Shown: positions 36,428 to 44,877, counted from the stretch's first letter. The stretch is DNA of 64,000 bases from Streptomyces sp. DH5 (GCF_020873915.1 NZ_JAHWGP010000020.1:87187-151186), one strand, 5' to 3'. Notes: a model not told the origin generated them from the sequence alone. Made by a program: numbers and translations.

Positions 36428-37276
36428 GTGACCGACCTGCTGCACGCCGAACTGCTGCACCTGGCCCGGGAGGCGGCCCGCCGCGCGGGCGAGCTGCTGC
36501 GCGACGGCCGCCCCGCCGACCTCGCGGTCGCCGCGACCAAGTCCAGCCCGGTCGACGTCGTCACCGAGATGGACATCGCCGCCGAGAAGCTGATCACCAC
36601 GATCATCGCCGAGCGCCGCCCGGACGACGGCTTCCTCGGCGAGGAGGGCGCCTCCACGGAGGGCAGCAGCGGCGTCCGCTGGGTGATCGACCCCCTCGAC
36701 GGCACGGTGAACTACCTCTACGGGCTGCCCGGCTGGTCCGTGTCCATCGCCGCCGAGCAGAACGGCGAGACGGTCGCCGGGGCCGTGGTGGCCCCCATGC
36801 GCGGCGAGGCGTACCACGCGGTGCGCGGCGGCGGCGCGTACGCCACCGGCGCCTGGGCGGGTGAGCGCCGGCTGAGCTGCCGGCCCTCGCCGCCCCTGGA
36901 CCAGGCCCTGGTGTCGACCGGCTTCAACTACGTCACCGAGGTCCGTGCCCACCAGGCCGACGTCGCGCGGCGGCTGATCCCGCTGCTGCGGGACATCCGG
37001 CGCGGCGGCTCGGCCGCGATCGACCTGTGCGACGTGGCCGCGGGACGGCTCGACGGCTACTACGAGCGCGGACTGCACCCGTGGGACCTGGCCGCCGGAG
37101 ACCTGATCGCCCGCGAGGCGGGCGCGCTGACCGGTGGCCGCCCCGGTGACCGCCCCTCCTACGACCTGACCGTCGCCGCCTCCCCGGGCGTCTTCGAGCC
37201 CCTCCAGCGGCTCCTGGAGGACTTCGGTGCCTGGCACGACGGGGAGGAACCCGCCGCGCCCCCGCGGGACGCCTGA
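36428..37276 (+). CDS. Inositol monophosphatase family protein
   Basis: A 282-residue FIG-superfamily phosphatase. GEEGAS and WVIDPLDGTVNYLYGLP carry the metal-binding acidic residues, and HPWDLAAGDLIAREAG is the second family signature. It removes phosphate from inositol-1-phosphate or a similar sugar phosphate. The GTG start at 36428 uses the GGAG formed just after the hemH stop, so the two are a tight operon. A strong hairpin follows. Confidence 0.92.
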   Translation: MTDLLHAELLHLAREAARRAGELLRDGRPADLAVAATKSSPVDVVTEMDIAAEKLITTIIAERRPDDGFLGEEGASTEGSSGVRWVIDPLDGTVNYLYGLPGWSVSIAAEQNGETVAGAVVAPMRGEAYHAVRGGGAYATGAWAGERRLSCRPSPPLDQALVSTGFNYVTEVRAHQADVARRLIPLLRDIRRGGSAAIDLCDVAAGRLDGYYERGLHPWDLAAGDLIAREAGALTGGRPGDRPSYDLTVAASPGVFEPLQRLLEDFGAWHDGEEPAAPPRDA

Positions 37277-37284
37277 CGACGCGG

Positions 37285-37331
37285 ACGGGCCCCGGCGCTC
37301 CTTGTCGGATCCTGGATTCGCCGGGGCCCGT
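37285..37331. terminator. Bidirectional hairpin after the inositol phosphatase gene
   Basis: A perfect 13-bp stem, ACGGGCCCCGGCG at 37285-37297 and CGCCGGGGCCCGT at 37319-37331, with a 21-base loop. Located between convergent genes. Confidence 0.75.
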
Positions 37332-37345
37332 CGCGTGCGGACCGA

Positions 37346-37519
37346 TCAGACGCTGTACGCGCCGACCTCCACGCCGTGCTCGGCGGCGAGGCGACGCAGG
37401 TCGTCGAGTTCGCCCTGCTCCACGTCGACGAGGAAGTCGTCGCCCTCGTCGCGTGCCCGCGTCAGATCGGACTCGGTCGCCCTTATGCGCTGCAGAAGTC
37501 CTGCGGTGAATGCGTCCAT
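37346..37519 (-). CDS. Small conserved protein of unknown function
   Basis: A 57-residue acidic protein starting MDAFTAGLLQRIRATESDLT. It is almost entirely helical with an amphipathic heptad-like pattern (IRATESDLTRARDEGDDFLV), ending LAAEHGVEVGAYSV. Small proteins of this sort are conserved next to hemH and cutR in Streptomyces as far as I recall. No catalytic or metal motifs. The ATG at 37519 was chosen over upstream in-frame ATGs because upstream sequence is Pro/Arg-rich and non-native. Confidence 0.7.
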   Translation of the reverse strand: MDAFTAGLLQRIRATESDLTRARDEGDDFLVDVEQGELDDLRRLAAEHGVEVGAYSV

Positions 37520-37962
37520 GCTGCGCCCCCTCGTCCTGGGTCGGGTGGGTCGATGGCACGGGGGTGTGCCGGTCGGGAAGGGACGATCACGTCCGAAGCG
37601 GATGCCCAGCGCCACCCGGCCGGGCGGCGACGGTGCCGGACATCCACGCCCGCTCTGCGGAAGCGGACTGCGTGGTACCGCATGGTGGCGCGGTACATGC
37701 GGAGCGTGATCGCGGGATGTAAACCCGTCCTCCCCACGCTCTCTTCGGTGGAAACCTCACCGCGCGAGAAAATCTCGTATTCCCGCGCCGTTCGCCCGTG
37801 CGTTCCCCGGCCCCGGACCACCGGTCACCGGCGCTCCTCCCGCCGCCTTACGGCCGACTTACGGCGGAAAGGGGCAGGATGGGGGCGACACCCACCCGTA
37901 GCCCTGCCCGCGTGCGCCCCGAGGCGCTGCGCGGGCGCGGAACATGAGGAAGGACAAGCGAC
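37520..37962. other. Upstream region of cutR
   Basis: A 443-bp region between the divergent small gene and cutR. It is less GC-rich than its surroundings around 37725-37790, consistent with promoters. It holds the 11-bp-spaced direct repeat annotated separately and a short inverted repeat GCGAGAAAATCTCG near 37764. No extra gene is supported. Confidence 0.45.
37847..37865 (+). promoter_or_regulatory. Direct repeat, candidate binding site for an OmpR-family regulator
   Basis: CTTACGGC occurs at 37847-37854 and again at 37858-37865, spaced 11 bp start to start, about one helical turn. Tandem half-sites of this geometry are bound head to tail by OmpR/PhoB-family dimers. It lies about 100 bp before cutR, whose product belongs to that family, suggesting autoregulation. 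Confidence 0.45.
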
Positions 37963-38616
37963 GTGCGCGTACTCGTCGTCGAGGACGAGCAGCTGCTCGC
38001 CGATGCGGTGGCCACCGGGCTGCGCCGGGAGGCCATGGCCGTCGACGTCGTGTACGACGGTGCGGCCGCCCTGGAGCGCATCGGAGTCAACGACTACGAC
38101 GTGGTCGTCCTCGACCGCGACCTCCCGCTCGTGCACGGTGACGACGTCTGCCGCAGGATCGTCGAGCTCGGCATGCCCACCCGTGTGCTGATGCTCACCG
38201 CGTCCGGCGACGTCAGCGACCGGGTCGAGGGTCTGGAGATCGGTGCCGACGACTACCTGCCCAAGCCCTTCGCGTTCAGCGAGCTCATCGCGCGCGTGCG
38301 CGCCCTCGGACGGCGCACGAGCGTGCCGCTGCCGCCCGTGCTCGAGCGCGCCGGGATCAAGCTCGACCCCAACCGCCGCGAGGTCTTCCGCGACGGCAAG
38401 GAGGTCCAGCTGGCGCCCAAGGAGTTCGCCGTGCTGGAGGTGCTCATGCGCAGCGAGGGCGCGGTGGTCTCCGCCGAGCAGCTGCTGGAGAAGGCGTGGG
38501 ACGAGAACACGGATCCGTTCACCAACGTGGTCCGGGTGACCGTGATGACCCTGCGCCGCAAGCTGGGCGAGCCGCCGGTCATCGTGACGGTCCCCGGCTC
38601 GGGCTACCGGATCTGA
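37963..38616 (+). CDS. cutR: Two-component response regulator CutR
   Basis: A 217-residue OmpR-family regulator. The receiver domain has the acidic pocket in VVEDEQ, the phosphorylation site Asp51 in VVVLDRDLP and the KPF motif. Residues from about 125 form the winged-helix DNA-binding domain (EVQLAPKEFAVLEVLMRSEG, ending TVPGSGYRI). It pairs with CutS six bases downstream. CutRS is a conserved Streptomyces system linked to secretion stress and antibiotic production. The GTG start at 37963 follows an AAGGA ribosome site. Confidence 0.94.
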   Translation: MRVLVVEDEQLLADAVATGLRREAMAVDVVYDGAAALERIGVNDYDVVVLDRDLPLVHGDDVCRRIVELGMPTRVLMLTASGDVSDRVEGLEIGADDYLPKPFAFSELIARVRALGRRTSVPLPPVLERAGIKLDPNRREVFRDGKEVQLAPKEFAVLEVLMRSEGAVVSAEQLLEKAWDENTDPFTNVVRVTVMTLRRKLGEPPVIVTVPGSGYRI

Positions 38617-38621
38617 TCACC

Positions 38622-39866
38622 GTGGCCTCCACCCCCCCGCCCGCGTCGTCCCCACAGGCGCCCCCGAAGCCCACCTGGGACCCCCGCAGGCCGGTTCCGC
38701 CCTTCCCCTGGCTGCGCCCGACCATCCGGATAAGGCTCACCCTGCTCTACGGCGGCATGTTCCTGATCGCCGGGATCATGCTGCTGTCGATCATCTACCT
38801 GCTCGCGGCCAACGCGCTCAACGTGGGCAGTGACCTGCCCTTCCGGATCCTCGTGGGCCAGGTGTCCAGCGACGTGTGCAACCTGCGCAGCGCCGAGCTG
38901 CCCGCGGACGAGCTCAACCGGGCGCTGAACCAGTGCGTCAACGAGCAGCGTCAGCACGCCCTGGACGACCTGCTCAGCCGCTCGCTGCTGGCCCTGCTCG
39001 GACTCGCGGTCATCGCCTTCGCCTTCGGCTACGCCATGGCCGGCCGGGTCCTGTCGCCGCTGGGCCGGATCACCCGCACCGCCCGCGCGGTGGCGGGTTC
39101 GGACCTGTCCCGCCGGATCGAGCTGGACGGTCCGGACGACGAGCTGAAGGAGCTGGCCGACACCTTCGACGACATGCTGGAGCGCCTCCAGCGGGCGTTC
39201 ACGGCCCAGCAGCGCTTCGTCGGCAACGCCTCGCACGAGCTGCGCACCCCGCTGGCGATCAACCGCACCCTGCTGGAGGTGCACCTGTCGGACCCGGACG
39301 CGCCGGTGGAGCTCCAGCAGCTGGGCAAGACGCTGCTGGCCACCAACGAGCGCAGCGAGCAGCTCGTCGAGGGCCTGCTGCTGCTCGCCCGCAGCGACAA
39401 CCAGATCGTCGAGCGCGGGCCGGTGGACCTCGCCGAGGTGGCGGGCCAGGCCATCGACCAGGTGCACGCCGAGGCGGAAAGCAGACACGTGGTCTTCCGT
39501 GGCGAGCGCCGGCCCGCGGTCGTCCAGGGCAACGGCGTGCTGCTGGAGCGGATCGCCCTGAACCTGGTGCAGAACGCCGTGCGTTACAACGTCCCCGAGG
39601 ACGGCTGGGTCGAGGTCACCACCGAGGTCCAGCACGGCCAGGCGGTCCTGGTCGTGTCCAACACGGGGCCGGTCGTCCCGGGGTACGAGATCGACAACCT
39701 CTTCGAGCCGTTCCGCCGGCTGCGCACCGAGCGCACGGGCAGCGACAAGGGTGTCGGACTCGGGCTGTCCATCGTGCGGTCGGTCGCCCGGGCGCACGGC
39801 GGACACATCTACGCGCGCCCGCGAGAGGGGGGCGGGCTCGTGATGCGTGTCACCCTCCCGATCTGA
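38622..39866 (+). CDS. cutS: Sensor histidine kinase CutS
   Basis: A 414-residue membrane kinase. Helix 1 (about residues 39-66) and helix 2 (about 122-146) flank an extracytoplasmic loop with just two cysteines, Cys86 and Cys105. A HAMP domain follows, then the dimerisation/phosphoacceptor site His205 in GNASHELRTPLAINR and the ATPase boxes N (LVQNAVRYN) and G (GVGLGLSI). The Cys pair may form a disulfide that reports on oxidative folding at the cell surface, in line with a secretion-stress role. The Pro-rich N-terminus is cytosolic. Start GTG 38622. Confidence 0.94.
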   Translation: MASTPPPASSPQAPPKPTWDPRRPVPPFPWLRPTIRIRLTLLYGGMFLIAGIMLLSIIYLLAANALNVGSDLPFRILVGQVSSDVCNLRSAELPADELNRALNQCVNEQRQHALDDLLSRSLLALLGLAVIAFAFGYAMAGRVLSPLGRITRTARAVAGSDLSRRIELDGPDDELKELADTFDDMLERLQRAFTAQQRFVGNASHELRTPLAINRTLLEVHLSDPDAPVELQQLGKTLLATNERSEQLVEGLLLLARSDNQIVERGPVDLAEVAGQAIDQVHAEAESRHVVFRGERRPAVVQGNGVLLERIALNLVQNAVRYNVPEDGWVEVTTEVQHGQAVLVVSNTGPVVPGYEIDNLFEPFRRLRTERTGSDKGVGLGLSIVRSVARAHGGHIYARPREGGGLVMRVTLPI

Positions 39867-40260
39867 GATCATGCCCCCGACACGACGGGGTGTTCGCTCC
39901 GCGCGGAATTTCGGGGACACGCGTCCGGGACGGCCATGTGTGATCGATCACAGGGGTGTTATCCCGGTCATCCACTCTCCGTGATCATGTGCCGGGTCGG
40001 AAGGTCGGGAAAGTCCCGGTTTTCAGAGGCCCTGATCACGGGAAGTACACGGTGAGGCGCCTTTGATGTGGGGCGTTCGGACCGTGTACGGTCCCCATCG
40101 CCATCCAAGCCGATCACTCATGGGGAGTCCGGTTGGGTGTCGATTGAGTAACAGACCTTGATGTGAGGCAAAATCTCCGCCTCAGGTCGGGCACAAGTCC
40201 GGCCTCTCACGCGTTACGTGCGCTGGAGACACCGCATACACCCAGAGGGGGAGAGCGACT
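39867..40260. other. Intergenic region with two palindromes upstream of the DUF4193 gene
   Basis: A 394-bp stretch without a supportable gene. It contains the perfect 14-bp palindrome TGTGATCGATCACA at 39937-39950, related to CRP/FNR-type sites, and GGACCGT-GT-ACGGTCC at 40079-40094. From 40100 to 40180 the sequence is relatively AT-rich and likely includes the promoter and a long 5' leader of the DUF4193 gene, which is preceded by GGGGGAGAG at 40245. Confidence 0.5.
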
Positions 40261-40557
40261 ATGGCAACCGACTACGACACTCCACGCAAGACCGACGACG
40301 ACGTCGACTCGGACAGCCTGGAAGAACTGAAGGCCCGGCGGAACGACAAGTCCGCCTCGGCCGTGGACGTCGACGAGTTCGAGGCAGCCGAAGGCCTCGA
40401 ACTGCCCGGCGCGGACCTCTCGAACGAGGAGCTGGCCGTCCGGGTGCTGCCCAAGCAGCAGGACGAGTTCACTTGCATGAGCTGCTTCCTGGTCCACCAC
40501 CGCAGCCAGCTGGCCCGCGAGAAGAACGGCCAGCCGATCTGCCGCGACTGCGACTGA
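40261..40557 (+). CDS. DUF4193 family protein with zinc-ribbon-like cysteines
   Basis: A 98-residue acidic protein conserved in actinobacteria. The N-terminal two thirds are highly charged (KTDDDVDSDSLEELKARRND). The C-terminal end has CMSCFLVHHRSQLA and ICRDCD, giving a CxxC...CxxC set that likely binds zinc. Family members are short, highly expressed and of unknown function; an RNA polymerase- or RNA-binding role is possible but unproven. A strong ribosome site precedes the ATG. Confidence 0.93.
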   Translation: MATDYDTPRKTDDDVDSDSLEELKARRNDKSASAVDVDEFEAAEGLELPGADLSNEELAVRVLPKQQDEFTCMSCFLVHHRSQLAREKNGQPICRDCD

Positions 40558-40570
40558 GGCGGGGTCGGCC

Positions 40571-41518
40571 GTGACTGGCTCGACCCCTCCGCGGAAGCGC
40601 CGCTTCTTCACGAAGGGAGCGGACACAGGGCCCCGGCGGGGCCCGCAGCACGACACGCGTGACCAAGAGCGGGGCCCAACCGGTACCGGGGCGGCCTCGC
40701 TCGAAGCAGCAGCCGGCCGGGGTGACCTCCCGGCACCCCTGGAGGTCACCGCGCCCGTGGCGCACCGGCGGGCCGCCGCGTTCCGTGAGAAGGCCCGGGA
40801 AGGCGCCCGCAGGGGCGGTGCCCGCGCCCGCGCGGGACTGGCGCACCTGGCTGACCGGATCATCGAGATCGCCCCGCGTGTGCCCGTACGCGACCTCGGG
40901 ACACTGCGCCGGCAGTTCCCCGGGCTCGGCCCCGAGGAGCTCGCGGACAAACTGGTGGCGGGAGCGGCCAAGGCCACCGCGACGGTCGGCGCCGGAGTCG
41001 GCGCGGCGGCGATGATGCCCGTGCCGCCCGCGATGCCGACGGAACTGGCCGCCGAGATCACCGGCGTCGCCGCGATCGAACTGAAGCTGATCGCCGAACT
41101 CCACGAGGTCTACGGCGTACGGCCCCCCGGCACCCTCACCCAGCGCAGCACGGTGTACCTCAACTCCTGGTCGGAGGAGCGCGGGGTCCAGGCGACCAAG
41201 CCCTCCACCGTGAGCGCGGCCCTCAACAGCCGCATGAAGCGCGAACTGCGCCAGCGGATCATGAAGCGCACGGTCCGCAACCTGCCCAACCTGATGCCGT
41301 TCCTGGTAGGAGCCGCGGTCGGTGCCGTCATGAACCGCCGGGACACCAGAAAGCTCGCCGCACGCATCCGCGACGACCTGCGCGGGATCCAGGTGCCCTG
41401 GGACGCCCTGCCGGCGCTGCCCGCCCTGGAGCGCCCCGAGGACGCCCTCCCCGAGGACGCCCTCAAGGAGCTAGGCGGTCACCCGCGGAGGAAGGACGAC
41501 GGGCACGGCGCCCCGTGA
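40571..41518 (+). CDS. Conserved protein with hydrophobic core segment, function unknown
   Basis: A 315-residue protein, start GTG 40571, 13 bp after the DUF4193 stop and probably co-transcribed. The first 70 residues are basic and disordered. A Gly/Ala-rich hydrophobic part (ATATVGAGVGAAAMMPVPPA) is followed by MPTELAAEITGVAAIELKLI, then a basic helix (NSRMKRELRQRIMKRTVRN) and a second hydrophobic stretch (LMPFLVGAAVGAVMNRRDTR). The layout resembles EcsC-like or DUF697-like peripheral membrane proteins, but the match is not firm. No catalytic motif is visible. Confidence 0.75.
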   Translation: MTGSTPPRKRRFFTKGADTGPRRGPQHDTRDQERGPTGTGAASLEAAAGRGDLPAPLEVTAPVAHRRAAAFREKAREGARRGGARARAGLAHLADRIIEIAPRVPVRDLGTLRRQFPGLGPEELADKLVAGAAKATATVGAGVGAAAMMPVPPAMPTELAAEITGVAAIELKLIAELHEVYGVRPPGTLTQRSTVYLNSWSEERGVQATKPSTVSAALNSRMKRELRQRIMKRTVRNLPNLMPFLVGAAVGAVMNRRDTRKLAARIRDDLRGIQVPWDALPALPALERPEDALPEDALKELGGHPRRKDDGHGAP

Positions 41519-41880
41519 GAACCACCTCGCGTGCGAGGGCGGCAGAAAACGCCGACGAGCGGGGAGCGGCGCGGTGCGGACCGGCTTGCGGGCGGGGCCG
41601 GTGGCCGCCGTCAGGGCCTCCACCCGCCGGCGGCCAGGGGCCGGCCCGGGCACAGGGCACAGGGCAGGACGACGCGGGGCCGGAACCGCCCGCGGCCCGC
41701 GCGGAACCCGGCTCTCGGGCCCGCATCGTCGGCGAGCCGGTCGGCACAGGATTTCGGCGACCCGACTGGCACCGGACGTCGGCGACCCGACTGGCACCGG
41801 ACGTCGGCGCCACCGAGGGCGACCACCGGTCCGTGCGAAGGGGAAGACCGCCCTCGCCCCGGCACACCGCCGGACAGGCC
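41519..41880. other. Non-coding interval containing a 25-bp repeat array
   Basis: No gene is supported in this 362-bp gap between convergent genes. The left half is generic GC-rich sequence; the right half holds the tandem array listed separately (41730-41815). No clear terminator hairpin was identified. Confidence 0.4.
41730..41815. repeat. 25-bp tandem repeat array, about 3.4 units
   Basis: Units start at 41730 (degenerate), 41755, 41780 and 41805 (partial), exactly 25 bp apart. The core is CGGCGACCCGACTGGCACCG. The second and third units are nearly identical. The array is intergenic. Confidence 0.85.
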
Positions 41881-42351
41881 CTACGCGGCGTCCGCCGCGC
41901 CCTTCGCCGCCCGCAGCGCCTGCGCCAGCCGCTCGGGCTCCCGGGTGGACAGGAAGACGTAGGGCGTCGGGTCGTCAGGGTCGGCGACGTCCACGCGCAG
42001 CGCGCCGGGAATGTACGCGCGGAGCAGCATGAAGCAGCGCGGGTCGGCCTTGTGGGTGCGCCAGGCGCGGGCCTCCTCCGCGTCGAGGACCTCCGCCTCG
42101 CCCAGGGCCGACACCGGGATCCTCGCCTCTCCGGCGAGCAGCTGACCACCCACGACCCGGATGCGCACCGAGCCGTAGGAGCTGGCGACGACGGCCGCGG
42201 CGGCGGTGCCGCCGGCCAGACCGCCGAGCATCGGCAGCGTGCCGAACGGCAGCAGGATCAGCGCCATGGAGACCCCCGCCAGGATGCAGAGCAGCCACCA
42301 GGAACGGGGGGCGGTGAGGCGTTCTTCGTACGGGGCGGCGGAGAGCTGCAT
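41881..42351 (-). CDS. DUF3093 family membrane protein
   Basis: A 156-residue protein starting MQLSAAPYEERLTAPRSWWL. Two adjacent membrane helices follow (WLLCILAGVSMALILLPFGT and MLGGLAGGTAAAAVVASSYG), then a cytosolic beta-rich domain ending in PYVFLSTREPERLAQALRAA. This is the normal DUF3093 form in actinobacteria, where it neighbours dut. The function is unknown; the cytosolic part is PH-like by impression. Divergent from the thioesterase gene. Confidence 0.9.
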   Translation of the reverse strand: MQLSAAPYEERLTAPRSWWLLCILAGVSMALILLPFGTLPMLGGLAGGTAAAAVVASSYGSVRIRVVGGQLLAGEARIPVSALGEAEVLDAEEARAWRTHKADPRCFMLLRAYIPGALRVDVADPDDPTPYVFLSTREPERLAQALRAAKGAADAA

Positions 42352-42467
42352 GAATCCGAGTCTGGCACGGTGCCGGGACACGGCCGCCATCAGGGGCGGC
42401 CGGGGGGCGGGGTGCCGCCGGACGGGGACGGTGGCGGGTGCGGGACGGGCGGGTAAGGTCTGCGCCT

Positions 42468-43052
42468 GTGAGTGGTACTTCCGCAGCTCTTCAGCCCCCC
42501 GCCGACGCTTCGAAACCGGTGCGCCACCCCGACGCCCCCGCACCCGGTGAGCTCCTTGGCGCCCACTACGGCCAGTGCTTCGGCTGTGGTGACGAACAGC
42601 CCCACGGGCTGCACCTCCAGGCCCGGGCCGGCGAAGGCGTGACGATCACCGCCGAGTTCACCGTGCAGGCCGCCCACCAGGGCGCCCCGGGACTCGCGCA
42701 CGGCGGGGTCCTCGCCACGGCCCTCGACGAGGCGCTCGGATCCCTCGGCTGGCTGCTGCGCACCATCGCGGTGACCGGAAGGCTGGAGACGGACTTCCTC
42801 CTGCCCGTGCCGGTCGACACCGTGCTGTACCTGGAGGCGGAGGTCAGGGCGGTGGCCGGCCGGAAGATCTACAGCACCGCCACCGGACGCATCGGCGGCC
42901 CGGAGGGACCCGTCGCGGTCCGCGCCGACGCCCTGTTCATCGAGGTCAAGGTCGACCACTTCATCGACCACGGCCGCGAGGAGGAGATCCAGGCCGCCAT
43001 GAGCGACCCCGACCAGGTCCGCCGCGCGCGTGCCTTCGAGGTGAACCCGTGA
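42468..43052 (+). CDS. PaaI family hotdog-fold thioesterase
   Basis: A 194-residue protein. CFGCGDEQPHGLHLQA and HQGAPGLAHGGVLATALDEA are the hotdog thioesterase patterns, with the catalytic acidic residue in the latter. The first 40 residues are Pro/Ala-rich. It probably hydrolyses an acyl-CoA, but the substrate is unknown. The GTG at 42468 is the likely start. Its last codons overlap the dut start (GTGA), so thioesterase and dUTPase are co-translated. Confidence 0.88.
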   Translation: MSGTSAALQPPADASKPVRHPDAPAPGELLGAHYGQCFGCGDEQPHGLHLQARAGEGVTITAEFTVQAAHQGAPGLAHGGVLATALDEALGSLGWLLRTIAVTGRLETDFLLPVPVDTVLYLEAEVRAVAGRKIYSTATGRIGGPEGPVAVRADALFIEVKVDHFIDHGREEEIQAAMSDPDQVRRARAFEVNP

Positions 43053-43612
43053 GCGGACCCGGCGGCGCCCTCGAGGTACTGCTCCGGCGCGTCGACCCCG
43101 ACGTACCGCTCCCGGCGTACGAGCACCCGGGCGACGCGGGAGCCGACCTGCGGACCACCGAGGCCTGCGAACTGGCCCCCGGGGAACGGGCGGTGCTGCC
43201 GACCGGGGTGTCTGTGGCGCTGCCTGAGGGGTACGCGGCCTTCGTGCACCCGCGATCCGGTCTGGCCGCCCGCTGCGGCGTCGCCCTGGTGAATGCCCCG
43301 GGGACGGTTGATGCCGGGTACCGTGGGGAGATCAAGGTGATCGTGGTGAATCTCGACCCGCGCGAGTCCGTGCGGTTCGAGCGCTTCGACCGGATTGCCC
43401 AACTGGTCGTCCAGCAGGTCGAGAGGGTCCGCTTCGTGTCGGTCGCGGAGCTTCCCCCCTCGGCCCGGGCCGAGGGGGGCTTCGGGTCCACCGGCGGCCA
43501 TGCCGCGGTGGAAGAAGAAGGTAAGAGCGGCACAAGCGTTCAGGCCGCCGTGGGCGGTACAGCGGGTGGGAATCGATACGCTTCGGTCGTATCCGACCGG
43601 GAAGGACAGTGA
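43049..43612 (+). CDS. dut: dUTP diphosphatase
   Basis: A 187-residue trimeric-type dUTPase. The five motifs are visible: AGADLRT, HPRSGLAAR, VNAPGTVDAGYRGEIKV, RIAQLVVQ and the glycine-rich C-terminal ARAEGGFGSTG. It converts dUTP to dUMP and pyrophosphate, keeping uracil out of DNA and feeding dTMP synthesis. About 40 extra C-terminal residues (AAVEEEGKSGTSVQAAVGGT and onward) follow motif 5; this tail is longer than usual. Overlaps the thioesterase stop; the DUF3710 gene starts two bases after its stop. Confidence 0.95.
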   Translation: MSGPGGALEVLLRRVDPDVPLPAYEHPGDAGADLRTTEACELAPGERAVLPTGVSVALPEGYAAFVHPRSGLAARCGVALVNAPGTVDAGYRGEIKVIVVNLDPRESVRFERFDRIAQLVVQQVERVRFVSVAELPPSARAEGGFGSTGGHAAVEEEGKSGTSVQAAVGGTAGGNRYASVVSDREGQ

Positions 43613-43613
43613 C

Positions 43614-44372
43614 GTGTTCGGACGTCGCAAGAAGAAGGATGCCGCCGACGGTGCGGCCGGCGAGGCCGAGCAGGTCGTCGACGGTGTCGACGCTGAGGCG
43701 GACGGTGGGGAGGCCGAGCGGCTGAGGCTCGAGCCCGCTCCGCGGCCCGACGGGCCCTGGGACAGCACCGAGATCCGTGAACCCGGAGAGGGCCGGGTCG
43801 ACCTGGGCGGGCTGTTCGTGCCCGGCGTCGACGGCATGGAGCTGCGGGTGGAGGTCGCGGGCGACGCGATCGTCGCGGCCACGGTCGTGCTGCGCGACAG
43901 CGCCATCCAGCTGCAGGCCTTCGCCGCACCCAAGCGTGAGGGCATCTGGGGCGAGGTCCGCGAGGAGATCGCCTCCGGCATCACCCAGCAGGGCGGCATC
44001 ATCGACGAGGTCGAGGGCCCCCTGGGCTGGGAACTGCGCGCCCAGGTGCCGGTGCAGCTGCCGGACGGCACCGGCGGCTACCAGGTCGTGCGGTTCGTCG
44101 GTGTGGACGGCCCCCGCTGGTTCCTGCGCGGGGTCATCTCGGGGCAGGGCGCGGTGCAGCCGCAGGCCGCCGGGCTGCTCGAGCAGATCTTCCGGGACAC
44201 GGTCGTGGTCCGGGGCGAGGGCCCGATGGCACCGCGCGACCCGATCGTGCTCAAGCTGCCGAACGACGCCCAGATGGTCCCCGAGAACGTGCAGCAGGAG
44301 GAGGGCGGCTCCCGCTTCGCGGGCGGCATGGGCCAGCTCCAGCGCGGACCGGAGATCACCGAGGTCCGCTAG
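43614..44372 (+). CDS. DUF3710 family protein
   Basis: A 252-residue cytosolic protein. It starts with a basic motif (MFGRRKKKDAADG), then an acidic linker, then the DUF3710 core (VDLGGLFVPGVDGMELRVEV, IWGEVREEIASGI and VRFVGVDGPRWFLRG). The gene directly follows dut in many actinobacteria. No catalytic residues are known. The GTG at 43614 lies two bases from the dut stop, so the genes form an operon thioesterase-dut-DUF3710. A repeat array begins exactly at its stop codon. Confidence 0.93.
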   Translation: MFGRRKKKDAADGAAGEAEQVVDGVDAEADGGEAERLRLEPAPRPDGPWDSTEIREPGEGRVDLGGLFVPGVDGMELRVEVAGDAIVAATVVLRDSAIQLQAFAAPKREGIWGEVREEIASGITQQGGIIDEVEGPLGWELRAQVPVQLPDGTGGYQVVRFVGVDGPRWFLRGVISGQGAVQPQAAGLLEQIFRDTVVVRGEGPMAPRDPIVLKLPNDAQMVPENVQQEEGGSRFAGGMGQLQRGPEITEVR

Positions 44373-44757
44373 ACGGCTGTCGCCGGGGCGTGGTCTGTGC
44401 TTCGTGGGGCCGTGTCCCGGAAAGGGGTGCGGCCCTTGCGTGTGTGAGGGCTGTGGATGCTCTGCCGTGGCGGGCTTGTCTTTGCCGGCGGTGTGGGGTG
44501 GCTCCGTCATGGTTCGGGGGCACTGTGGTCGGTTGGACGGTTGTCGCCGGGGCGTGGTCTGTGCTTCGTGGGGCCGTGTCCCGGAAAGGGGTGCGGCCCT
44601 TGCGTGTGTGAGGGCTGTGGATGCTCTGCCGGGGTGGGCTTGTCTTTGCCGGCGGTGTGGGGTGGCTCCGTCACGGTTCGGGGGCCGCTGAGGTCGGCTG
44701 GACGGTTGTCGCCGGGGCGTGGTCTGTGCTTCGTGGGGCCGTGTCCCGGAAAGGGGC
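44372..44757. repeat. 164/165-bp tandem repeat, about 2.3 copies
   Basis: Units begin at 44372, 44536 and 44701 with GACGGYTGTCGCCGGGGCG. Units 1 and 2 are nearly identical over their full length; unit 3 stops after about 57 bp at CCGGAAAGGGGC. The array directly follows the DUF3710 stop and fills the gap to a pseudogene. It uses many G/T-rich words unlike neighbouring coding sequence, and frames through it are not protein-like. The unit has no recognised function. Confidence 0.9.
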
Positions 44758-44877
44758 GGCCCTGCCCCGGGCGCGACGGCGCGGCGCGCTCGCCCCATGG
44801 AGCGACCTGGCGCGACCGTTGATCGGGCGGGTGCCGGGCAGGGATGTCGGCGCCCGGTCCATGGGGGAGGGCGGCCG

